NCBI RefSeq assembly: GCF_023343835.1
Contig: NC_064444.1
Span: 9,973,219-10,037,218, forward strand
Source of the DNA: Lagopus muta
Lineage: Eukaryota; Chordata; Aves; Galliformes; Phasianidae
Direction of reading: 5' to 3'
DNA length: 64,000 bases
Below the pieces are notes generated by a model. That model saw only the letters and a program-made list of their open reading frames with translations, did no database searches and was not told where the DNA came from. The stretch's first letter is position 1; each line of letters begins with the position of its first letter. The translations under genes were made by a program, and so were the position numbers. Shown one piece after another: positions 39,351 to 49,640 of the stretch.

Positions 39351-42300
39351 GGACACACAAAATTGTTTTAAGGTTTGTTTTTTTTCTTCCTCTAAAGCTA
39401 GCCATTCAAAAAGTGCACGAATATTCGTGATTCTGAACCTGGGCGACATCTGCAGGCAAAACCACTGCTTGAGAGCCTGAACCCAGACTGTTACTTAAAG
39501 TGAACTTCCATGAACTTCCATTTCTGAAAGGTACCCCTCACATCAGTTGGCTTTTGTTGGAATAGATCATTCCCAGAGGTGATCACTGAAGACCAAAAGC
39601 TCACAAGTAACTGAGATGGTTGCTTAGATTTGGATTTTGTTTTCTACTGTTTTGGTTACGGTAGTAAAACATGTACATAGCACAAGCCAGGTTTCTAAGT
39701 GCAGTATTTTTTTATCCATGGCTCACCACATCCAGCTTTCATTTTATTTGTATGAATAATTCTGTTCCTTTTAATTGCAGTATTAGTAAACTGCCTGGCA
39801 AAGTAGAAAGCTGGAGGACATGCTGGTGATTTTTTCAAGTAACTTTTTAATCTAAGAGGTAAAATTTGCTGCAAATGCACGTTTAGACATTTGGAGTTGA
39901 GGATCTTGTGTTTATTTTTCTAATAATTTATGAGTTTATCTGACTTTTCTAATGTGCCTTGGATTTGTGCCAAAAGATGGAAAGAAAAAGCTAGTAAAGT
40001 AATTCTTGAAAGTGCTGTTTTCTTTGAGTGCTTATTTAAAGCATTGCGTCTTTTTGTGGATTTACTTGTTTTTGTAGACATCTGAAGAGTTCACCTTGTA
40101 TCTGTGTAAATTGAGGGGATCTGTTGGAATTTAGTCCCGTTCAATAGGAGTTTCTTCCCTTTTCTGCTCTGCATTCGCAGATTGCTATTAGTAGGTTGTG
40201 TGGTTTGGGATTTCAGGCATATAAATGTTAAATACAGAATTATCTGTGAAACTGGACATTTTCACTTTTAAGTTCCTTCTTCATTTAAAAAAAGGTGGGA
40301 TTGATCTTAACTACAGCAAGCCAGAAGAGCAAGTGGAGAGATGAACCAGATGAACTAGTTACTTTTTTCTTCCTGCAACACTGCAAGGTTGTCCTAGAGC
40401 ACGTTGCTCATCCCTGCCTGTCATGTTCTTGAAATATCTAAAGATTCATTGTAAAGTTAAAGATAGAATTAAATTTCATAGATCTGATTTCCAAACTAAA
40501 TACTGAGAATTTAGCTTATGTCTTAATTACAGTATGTGTTTTACCTAAATTATGATAAGATTTCTAGACAGTCTGAATGAGAAAAATCATCTCCATAGTT
40601 TTTTAATACTGGTGCTACTATGCTACAGTGTGTAAGTGCAGAATATTAGAGTTGAGTAGCTGTGGAAACAAGTTCTGAGTGAGTTTATTAAATACCTTTG
40701 AAATAAGTATCAGCAGATGTGAACTCTGAATTTAGTTTGTTTTTTTATTAAAAACCAATTTTGACTGCAACGGGTTATGGAAAACAAATTGTTCACTGCT
40801 GTTCTATTTGAAGCATAAAGTGTTCCATTGTATTCTATGCGAGCAGTGAAAGAGCTGCAACATCTTGATACAAATGACTATGTAATTATTTGGTTAATTT
40901 CACTTTTAAAATTTAGTCTGTTTGATGGACAAGTAGACATCTCCCTGCTGTACAGAGACGTCCTGCACTACCTCAGCAAGGCTGGAAGTTCTAGTCACCA
41001 GGGGAGTTGACTAGATGACCTTTAAAGATCCCTTCCAACTCAAATGATTCTATGATCTTAAACTGGCTTTTTGTAAGCAGCTATACACAGCAGAGAAACA
41101 GTCCACAATTAAGCAGTCCCTAAGCACAGATGTAGGAACAGCGATGCCCTGAAGTGCCACATATTGGCATATCTATTTGCTGCTGTTATGTCTGTGGGTA
41201 GTGCCAGGTGCTACTGAGACTGTGCACAAGTGTAGAACATGAAGCACAACTACAGTTATACCAATACGAGGAGATGGGCTGATTAGGAAAAGCACTCTTC
41301 ATTTTACAGGAACTGGCCAAGTGTTATAGTAGTGCTTGCCTTTGGAAAACGCTTTCCTCTTGAATGAATTATAAAATTTCCCCCCCAAAAAACCCACAAA
41401 ACCAAAAGTAGCTTCATTAACTTGAGTTTTCTGTTGTTGTTCTATCTGAACAGTTGTCCTGTTGAACCCAAACCTACTTAAGTGACCAAACCATGCTTCA
41501 CTTTTACTTCAGCATTCAGTCTAGGATAAAGCTTACTTCCAGGCATTTTGGATTTTTATGTATCAAAGCACTTAAATCCTGACCAGTTCCAAATAACATC
41601 TAACAAATGATTTAGGTAAGTGAAAGATTCCTCTGATGTGCTTGACCAAGCTTATCATTAAAGAAATATACTAATTTTCTAAGACATGATGATTGAAGTC
41701 TAAACTCAGATAAGATTTGAAGGGAGTACTAGAAATTCTCCCCAGGTCTATAGAACAGCCATGCTGAAGGCATGCTTTTTGCACAGGAATAACACGCTTA
41801 CTAGTGCTGACTTTAAACAGTTTTATTCTGTTCCAAAAACCACTGCAGTTAGGATCATACATGTTTATGTTAAATTATGTCAGAAGAGGGCTTTGAGGTT
41901 GTAGAGTGTTTATCAGCACAATGTATTTGAATAAACGTACAGCACAAGTTTTACTTTATGCATGCAGGAGTTGCAGAAATTTAGGAAAACTGATTGTTTG
42001 TTTTTAAGAAACTCTCCAGCTATTTGATAAAAATGGAGGTAGCTTTAAGAATGTATGATGCCAAATGTCTGAACAGTGCTGGATTACAATTACACAGTTA
42101 ATTTTAACTTTTTTTTTTTTGAGACAGCCTGATTGTTTTGTAGGAGAACTCTTCAATTGTATGATGGTAACAATTTCTTTATAATAGAGACCGCCCCCAA
42201 TCCAAACACAAATAATGGCTACTTTGATGCTTTAATTTGAATTTACAAATTTCGAGTAAAGAGCTGAGAGTCTGTGAGCTGCTGAGAGGCTTCCTTCAGG

Positions 42301-42689
42301 GGCTCAGGTAACCTTGCTTCTAACACTTTTGTGACTTAAACTGTGGAGGTAAGTCCTTTAAACTCCTGCAGGGAGTGGCTGTTCCCAGCTTTACACTGAA
42401 GTTCTCCTGTTACCGTATCTCCAATAGCAGCAGGTTAAGGGTGTACAGGTGCTGAAAGCATAGCTTACACACTGAGTAAGGGGCAACAATTTTCATGCTA
42501 CTCAAGCAGTGGAGAACTCCACACTGCTCAGGCCACTTATACTACAAAAATGTAAGTTATAAAAACCCCTTCTCAGGTGTATTTTACAAGACAAGTTCAT
42601 TTGTTGGCCTTTATACATATTTATATATATTTTAAAAAGAAGTAAAGAAACGTAAACATTTTCAGACTTTGCATTCTGCCTGGTAGCTG
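39351..42689. other. Convergent intergenic region, ANKRD27-PDCD5
   Basis: About 3.3 kb of AT-rich DNA lies between the two 3' ends. A 10-base tandem TGAACTTCCA occurs at 39501-39520, and the CR1 tail is at 40945. No coding exon seen. Alternative long 3' UTRs could cover part of it. Confidence 0.65.
40945..41057 (+). mobile_element. CR1 3' tail in ANKRD27-PDCD5 intergenic region
   Basis: It contains GGGGAGTTGACTAGATGACC and CCCTTCCAACTC, and ends AAATGATTCTATGAT, a diverged CR1 3' end with the 8-base terminal repeat. It is the main recognisable element in the convergent intergenic gap. Confidence 0.85.
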
Positions 42690-42706
42690 TTGCCTTTGTC
42701 CAACCA

Positions 42707-42712
42707 TTTATT
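42707..42712 (-). terminator. PDCD5: PDCD5 poly(A) signal AATAAA
   Basis: On the minus strand AATAAA begins only 20 bases after the TAA stop, with a T/GT-rich stretch (TGTTTACGTTTCTTTAC) about 50 bases further on. This predicts a very short 3' UTR of about 45 bases ending near 42690. Confidence 0.6.
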
Positions 42713-42732
42713 TGGCAGTCTTACAGTAGTAT

Positions 42733-45135
42733 TTAATAATCATCCTCTTCATCTGAATCCAGTACTTTCCTTCTGTTGAACTAAAATGAAATACAAGGTG
42801 ACAGTAAATCCAACACAGAAAAGCCTTTCCAACTCCACCCATCTGACAATCTATTACTGGGAAGCAACGTTTCACCCCATCACAACCTTCCAGTCCCCAC
42901 CTGGCAAAATGGGAGAGATCAAAAGCACAGGTCTGTCTCAACACAACACTGCTATCCCAGTGATAACAGCTGCAAATTAGACTATTCCTAAGGATGTAAC
43001 CCAATGCTTATTTATTAGTGTGGGTGAGAGAAGTGATGGTAAATACAAAGGAAAGTTCTGTGCTGAACTGAAATAGAGCACTACATGCAGCTTTCCTGCT
43101 TGAGCTTGTAACTGTATTATATTACATACATATATAATCAATTATAAAAATAATAATAAACTATATTTAGGAAACAAAACTTACCTTTACTGTTGTTTTC
43201 TTTTCTGTTTGCTGACTCACTTTTTCAAGTATTTCTATCAAACCTTGTTCTGATACCTAGAAAGTAGAAGCTTAGTATCAAACAAACAAAACACATTTTC
43301 CTTTGTGAAAGGTGTCTGACTGGTGAATTATACCATAGTAGTTAGAAGTGTTCCTAAGTGCCCTTTTCAGTTATTTAATTCTATGAATATTAACAACATT
43401 AAATATTTTTGAGGGAGTTAAGTTTGAAAATGAATATATGCAAGAAAATATAGGGGAAAAAAAAGCAAGACATAACTCACCTTTCCAGGTAGCTGTCCAA
43501 ATCTTGCCATCTGTATAAGATAATTCTCTACTGCTTTTGCTTTGTCTGGTTTCACAAGTGCCAAATTGCTTACTGCAACAAAGAAGACTCTGTTCAGTTT
43601 GTTTTAAACACACTCTGAATATCTTCAGTCACTTTTTAGATACTAAAGTAGGAAACTGTCCTCTTTGTGCCAGGATGATGGAATAAACTGAAGAAGGGAT
43701 TTTGACAGAGGTGAAAGAAAAAGCTGCATTTCTTACTTTTAAATATTTGCTCTTTATTAGATTAACTAACATTGACTCACTACAGTTCTTACTATTAACT
43801 CATGGAAGAACTGGATTAATGTCTTTCAGATGTCAGTTGACCACTCCCCTCACTCATATCACCAGTTGAAAAGCTGAACTAGTTTTTCCCTCAACAATTT
43901 TTTTCAGTGTGGCCTCTATACAGGCATGTATGTTCTCAATGTGAGAGGTGAGAATTCTTGATTTAAAAGCTTCTTGGATACTTACATCTGGCACGAGCTG
44001 CTTGATCAAGAACTTGAGCTAAAATTGTATTTCTTATTTCCGCTTCCCTGTAATGGAGATTAGATACATTAAAAGGGAGATTTCAAACACCTGAAACAAT
44101 GTGCATGAAAACAAGAAAGTTTACAGAAGAGTTTCCATTTGTATAACTGAAAAGAACCCTACACTTATGTATGATTTCTTCTGTCGCATTTCTGCCTTGG
44201 GCAGCTGTACACACCAGCAGTAAAGTACTACATTAGGTGACAACATCTAGAGTAGTAAGGAGACGTAAGGAGACCTTACTACATTCATTTATTCATTACA
44301 TCTTGCCAGAAAAACCAAACCACACTAGCTGCTGTCACGATTCTGTGATCAGTTCCATTTAGTTCCAAAAGCAGTGTGTGTTTGATCAGGCACCAAGTCC
44401 ATACACCTGCAGGACACAACTAAACTTCATTATGTATTTAGCAGTTTTCAGTAAGTCTTCGTATCCTGGGAGTTTTGGTTTGTGTGTTTCAGTTAATACA
44501 AGCCCTAAGCTCTCACCCCAACTTCCTTCAAAAGTCTCTACTTATTTTTTTCCATTTTCTACTTTGGAAAGTACAGAATTGCTTTGGTTGTTGTTTTTTT
44601 TCCCCTTGTACTTAAATCTTTCACGTTTCAGTGTCTTTGCTGATGGTTTCTTCCAACACCTGAAGCTCAGCTGAGAAACTTAATATTAAAAAGAAAGGAG
44701 GGTTGAAGACGATAAGACGAGACTCTGGTGACAGTCAGCAGTTGCTATCGGTACCTCTGCTTTGCCTCCTGTTGCGACGGATCAGCAGAAGTATCCTAAA
44801 GAACGAGACGAGAATAAAAAACTGTAATAATCCAAAAACGTCACTGAGAGGACAGGAAGGTTAAATATTTTACTAGAGATTAACGCGACCCAACGCTGCG
44901 GGGCTCCATCCCGAGCATCGCTGCCCCGGCAGCAACCAGGCCGAGCAGCCTCCGTATCGCAGCTCCGCCAGCCCGGCCCCGCCCGCAGGTCGCCCCGGGC
45001 GCCGCCAAGCCTCCCGCTGCACACAGGCGATGACGCTCCCCAACGCTCGTGCGGGGCCCCGCGCCTTACCCCGTGCTTGGCCTGCAGCTCGGCCAGGCGC
45101 TGCTGCCGAAGAGCCGCGAGCTCCTCGTCCGCCAT
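42733..45135 (-). CDS. PDCD5: PDCD5 (programmed cell death 5, TFAR19 family), 6 coding exons
   Basis: PDCD5 is a small, mostly cytosolic helical protein that moves to the nucleus in apoptosis. It is reported to bind the TIP60 acetyltransferase and the TRiC chaperonin, and its family has a conserved three-helix core and DNA-binding archaeal relatives. Coding exons on the minus strand: 45135-45070, 44795-44755, 44047-43986, 43572-43481, 43256-43185, 42780-42733. They are GT-AG, phase-consistent and total 381 nt (126 residues plus TAA; human has 125). The sequence starts [22 protein letters not shown], continues with [21 protein letters not shown] and [14 protein letters not shown], and ends [15 protein letters not shown]. 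The acidic SDEEDDY tail keeps the Ser recalled as a CK2 target in human. It is intact and convergent with ANKRD27. Confidence 0.97.
42781..44754 (-). other. PDCD5 introns 2-5
   Basis: The introns are 42781-43184, 43257-43480, 43573-43985 and 44048-44754. They are short and AT-rich; no snoRNA or other embedded gene recognised. The first intron (44796-45069) is inside the CpG island. Confidence 0.85.
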
Positions 45136-45420
45136 GGCTGAGGAACGGTCACGGAGCCGCCGCACCGCGCATGCGCCGGCGCGGTCCGACCGACGGCGGC
45201 GGGGCGGTGCTCGGCGCGTCGTCGAGACGCGAGGAGCCGGGCTCCGCAACGCGGGCTGCCGGGGATGCCTCGCGCCTGCTGCTTTACCCCGTGCCGCCAG
45301 CAGAGGGCGCCCGAGTCCCACGGAACGGCCGTGCGGCTCGTGGCGGGGCCGGGGCGTCGTGCTGAGGGCCGGCCTCGCAGGCGGGGCGTTGATGTGCGCC
45401 GTCCGGCTGCGTTGTGGGAG
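44880..45420 (-). promoter_or_regulatory. CpG island promoter of PDCD5
   Basis: This roughly 540-base stretch is strikingly CpG- and GC-rich between AT-rich flanks and covers PDCD5 exon 1. It includes a GC box at 45201-45207 and the NRF1 site at 45167-45176. TATA is absent, as usual for housekeeping CpG promoters. The start codon lies inside ATGGCGG, a YY1-like core in the correct orientation. Confidence 0.8.
45167..45176. promoter_or_regulatory. NRF1 binding site (GCGCATGCGC)
   Basis: This is a perfect palindromic NRF1 core 32 bases upstream of the PDCD5 start codon, inside the CpG island. NRF1 sites of this form are common in promoters of housekeeping and mitochondrial-related genes. Confidence 0.75.
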
Positions 45421-47451
45421 ATTTTCACTTCTAAGAAAGACATAAAAATCTGAAGGCGTGAATTTTGAGAGCAGTTCTCAGCAGTTCTGCACCTTCGGTT
45501 TCAGACACCAAAGGGCTCAGGAAAAGTCCGTATTTTTTTCCGTAAGGTCTTAATCTCAATCATTAACGTTTCTTTCAGTGATGGTCACAGTAACTTCGTG
45601 GCTATCCTTAAAAACGATGTCATAGCAGTAACAGAACGGCACGCGTGAATAAAGCTGACAAACAAAACACTCCCGTTCCTCGAGCAATTCCAAGCGCAGA
45701 CCTGCAGGTACAGCAGCACAGCAGGCTGTGCAGTGCTTCTGGCTGGGAGGTGCACCAGAATTCCTCCTTGATGAAATCCTTGCTCACTCATTGCTAAACG
45801 GAATTAAAATTGTAGTGAGGAAGACCTACAGTGCAGCAGTGTGAACAGGAGCCTCAGCAGTGGGCCCTAAATCAACAAAAAGAGTCTTGAGAAGCACTGT
45901 GCCATGTCAGGGTGCTGGTTTCTGCATGCAGGAGAATCCAGGAGAATGGGCCTGGAAACTGAATGGTGTGGGTGTGAGTCAGGGATGCGAGGAGACCTCA
46001 CACCGTAGAAGGCAGGAATGAGAGAAAAATAAAAGCATTATTCATTACCTTTCTTCCAAGAGACATCTGTCTTTTTAGCAAAGCAGCAAATGTTTTGGAG
46101 GAATGTAACCCATGTGGGGCCATCAAATCTGCAGAAAGGTTTGACGCAAACCTTTTCTTTTGTTATATAGGTGGTGATTTGCTACTGAAGCCTGTAAAGT
46201 CAAGGCAGTGCCCCAGGAGCTCTGCAGGAACTGAGCAGGGCTCAGCCCAGCATCTTGTAAGGTGCCTGAGCTCATGCCTGGCTTCCAGCACGGGAAAATC
46301 CTGCGTGTGTGTACATATCCATATAATATGTAGGATATCTATTTCACATAGAGAATGTATGCATAGTTTAGGCTTGTCACTCACGAATTTGCTCCACTAC
46401 AGAAGTGCCGATAGTTCTGTTGACATGACTGAAGCCATTCATGCCATTTTATTGCTTATTATGCTCTGATGTTTCTTTATTTTACATCAGCCTTATTTTT
46501 TTTTTCTTTTTTTTTTTCCCCATGACTGTAAAGCATGATTGCTGTTGGTTTTTTTTTGCCAAATGTCCCTCATGTTATTTTTCACTTTCTGGATAACATT
46601 TGTGCCCACATGAGGCAGCTGAAACTCTGCATTATAGCACATAAGCCTTCTTTACTATCAAAGCTAAGATGTTGGTAGTTTGTGCTACACTTTGGAAATG
46701 ACACAGATACATGCACTGAACAAGATCTGTGTTCTTTTTCATTGGTAGTGGAACTATTCATTGTATTCCAATTAATTATTTTCTGCCCTAGCTTATGGAA
46801 GCAAATCTACTTCCACAGGTATGAAACAACATTAGTTCTGATAATTCATTTAATTAAAACCTTGTGGAACAGAAGATGGCACTGGTTTAAGTTAGCCCAC
46901 TTTAACTCACTTTCCATTACTGCTTCCAGCTGCTGTTTCATACATGGAGATTAAAAGAGAGAAAGAGAAGAAGCAAATGGAAGCCAGACTGAACAAAATG
47001 CTATTAGATCAGGAGAGATGGGAAAGGTGAAACTGGGATGCCCTTTTTTATTGCCTTTTTCTTCTCTGCACAAAATGCAATGCAAAATATCTCAGAGTAA
47101 TGAAAAATACGTATCTTATATTCCTAGAGATTGCAAGGGACAGATTTCCCTTCCTCTGTAAGGCTCGAGGGTGACTTGTTCGTAAAGCAGCCAAAACCAT
47201 TACAATGGAGGCAGCAATCTCCGTGCTTCCTCTCAGATCTCAGTGCTTTCTGTGGAGGTGCTGCACCGTGTCTCACTCAGTCAGCAGCTGCTGGGGCCCT
47301 CAGCCCCGATAGGGCAGCAGTGTGCAATATGCTTTCCTGAACTGCAGACCCTGGAGCAGCACATACCTGAGCAGCCCTTTGGGCAGGGTGCTGAGAAACT
47401 CACCCACGTCAGTCACGTAAAGTTCTGACTAATAGAAAAGCTATCATATGA

Positions 47452-47491
<40 letters not shown>

Positions 47492-48149
47492 TGAGCTTTC
47501 CTTTAAAGATGTTTGAGCTGTTTACCGAAGTTATCAATGTAATTAATTCAGTAATAAGGCACCAGCCAGGGGAAGCAATGCACTGAGTGCACTGTTCAGT
47601 GAGAACTGGTTTGTCTGACTGCAGCACACCTCAGATTTTACATTTTTATGTGTGTATGGCTCCTCTAACTCGGTCATGGGTTACTCAGATGCTCCTGGCT
47701 CTGTAAGAAGTACATCCGTTTCTGCAGGTTATTATAACTAAACCATTTATTCTAACCTTATGACACTCGTGTACAGAACACTGCTTAACAGAAAGGTTCT
47801 CCCAGGTGGCTGAAATAAACTGGAAATTAATCGTTATAAAGTACTGAAAGATACTGAAAATGTCCTCAGTTTTCCATCGTTAGAGGTTCACTTCGCAAAA
47901 TTAGATGGGAAAAGGTTATCACACTCACAGTTAAGAAAAGAGCTACAAATGTTGTTACAAACAGCGACAACGTACACAGCACGTTCACTCGCATCGGAAC
48001 AGCCCCGTGCCTTTGTGTCCCGCGGAGCCGGGCGCTCGAGGAGCCCGCGTTGCCCGGTACCCGCTGGGAGCAGCCGGCACCTGAATACAAAGCTTCCTGC
48101 AACTCAGAAACAACTGCGAAGTTACCGACAGCTCAGCACGACGCGTTTC
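45421..48149. other. Divergent intergenic region, PDCD5-cadherin
   Basis: AT-rich DNA with two T-rich tracts (46496-46518, 47456-47490) and a more GC-balanced patch at 47130-47410. The open frame at 46095-46469 (124 codons) has no recognisable similarity. No exon supported. Confidence 0.7.
47456..47490. repeat. 35-T homopolymer
   Basis: This is an uninterrupted run of 35 T in the PDCD5-cadherin intergenic DNA, the longest homopolymer in the window. Read on the minus strand it is a poly(A), so it could mark the end of a minus-strand retrocopy, but no recognisable body adjoins it. Confidence 0.97.
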
Positions 48150-49640
48150 CTGCAGGCGCGCGGCAAAGCCCGCTCCGTGCGTGCGGCGCGACGGCCGGAC
48201 GGCACCGCGGGTTGCGCAGGGGCTCGGATCGCGGCAGGACCGCGCCGTCCGGGTGAAGCTGCAGCACGAACGGGATAAGCGGGACGTGCGGCGGCACCTC
48301 AGGGCTCCGCGCCCGCAGCGTCCTCCCCTCGGCGCGGCCCGCGGGGATTGGCCGGGCGCGCCCCTCTCCCTCGGGCGGCCGTTCCCCGCCCCGCCGCGGC
48401 CCCGCCCCGTCCGCCCATTCCCCGCGCCGCTCGGCGCAGCGGCGGACCGGCCCAGAGCCGGCATGGGGCCCCGCGGAGCCGGGCTGGCGGCCGGCTGCCT
48501 GCTGCTGTGTTGCGCGCTGGCCGCGTCCCGCGTCGCCCCGCGGAGGAGGAGGCCGTCGTTCGGCGGACAGGTGGCAGAGAACCGGCCGGCGGGCACTCGC
48601 GTGCAAGGGCTGAGCATCCCGCTGACCCGGCTGGGGCACGAGCCCTGGTGCGCCGACGTGCGGGGTCGCCGCTGGCACCTGCAGCTCCTGGGCGAGGGCC
48701 ACGCTCACTTCCAGGCGGCGCTGCACGCCCGCTCGGGCCGCGTCTGGCTGCGCACTCGCCGCCCGCTGGACCGCGAGGCGCGGCCGCTCTACGCGCTCCG
48801 CCTGGGTTTGTGCTGCCGGCTCTGCGCGCCGCCCGGAGCCGCCCCCGCCGAGCTGGCCGCGCTCACCGTCCGCGTGCTGGACGACAACGACAACGCGCCG
48901 CGCTTCGTGGGGGGGCCGCCCGGCGGCGTCGCGCGGCTCCGCGTGGAGGAGACGTTGGCGCTGCGCTCCGCCGTGTGGCACGCGCGCGCCGAGGACGCGG
49001 ACGCGGGGCCCAACGCGGAGCTGCGTTACTTCGCCCGCCCGAGCAGCGCGCACTTCTTCGTGGTGCCGCGCAGCGGGCGCGTGGTGTTGGTGCGCTCCCT
49101 GCTGCACCTGCGCGCGCCCATCCCGCTGCGCCTCTACGCCCGGGACCGCGGGCGGCCGCCGCGCCTCAGCGCGCCCCTGGAACTGGAGGTGCTGCCGCAG
49201 CCCCGCCGCCTCCCGCCGCCCCGCGCCCTCCTCCGCCGCCGCCGGGCTCCGCTGCCCTCCGCCGTTCCCCTGGCGCTGGCGGTGCCCGAGGACGCCCGGC
49301 CTGGCACCTTCCTGGCCGCGCTGCCGCCCGCGCCCTTCGCCGCCGCGTGGTTCGAGCTCGTGTCCCCGCCCGCCGAGCGATCGCCGCTGCGCGTGGAGCG
49401 GGACGGCGGCGCCGTGACCGTCGCTGGGCCCCTGGACCGGGAGGCGGCGGCCGCGTGGGACGTCCTCGTCCGCGTCCGGCAGCGCGCAGGTGTGTGCCCG
49501 GGGCCGGGCGGGGCGGGTGGGCTCCGCGATGTGCCTTTGGTCTTTTTGCTTTGCCGGTAGTCGGGTCGCCGCGACAGGGGCGGTGCGATGCTCCCCGCGG
49601 TGAGGGACTCGTGCTGCGGCGGCTAAAGCTCGGAGTCATT
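48150..49640 (+). promoter_or_regulatory. CpG island: promoter and first exon of the cadherin gene
   Basis: Dense CpG sequence begins abruptly near 48150 and ends near 49640, covering the first coding exon. Upstream of the ATG at 48463 are a reverse CCAAT box (ATTGG, 48347-48351) and two identical GC boxes (CCCCGCCCCG, 48384-48393 and 48400-48409). This layout fits a TATA-less promoter initiating at about 48370-48450. Confidence 0.7.
48463..49489 (+). other. Cadherin exon 1: signal peptide, EC1, EC2, most of EC3
   Basis: One 1,027-nt exon encodes residues 1-342. EC1 runs from about 33 (FGGQVAENRPAGTRVQG) to the LDDNDNAPRF linker. EC2 runs to about 244 and contains a DAD-type motif (EDADAGPNAELRYF). 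It is followed by a Pro/Arg-rich stretch (about 245-268) instead of a DxNDN linker. EC3 starts near LALAVPEDARPGTF and is finished by exon 2. Codons are extremely G/C-biased. A Cys cluster (LCCRLCAPP) sits late in EC1. Long minus-strand open frames here are by-products of GC content. Confidence 0.85.

Noticed and set aside
45030-45445. Several open frames of over 100 codons at the PDCD5 start
   Set aside because: They are CpG-island shadow frames on both strands; only the minus-strand frame with MADEEL joins to downstream exons.
48133-49107. 324-codon minus-strand open frame opposite cadherin exon 1
   Set aside because: It mirrors the GC-rich plus-strand exon; the predicted protein is low-complexity Ala/Arg/Pro with no domain, while the plus strand has a signal peptide and cadherin motifs.
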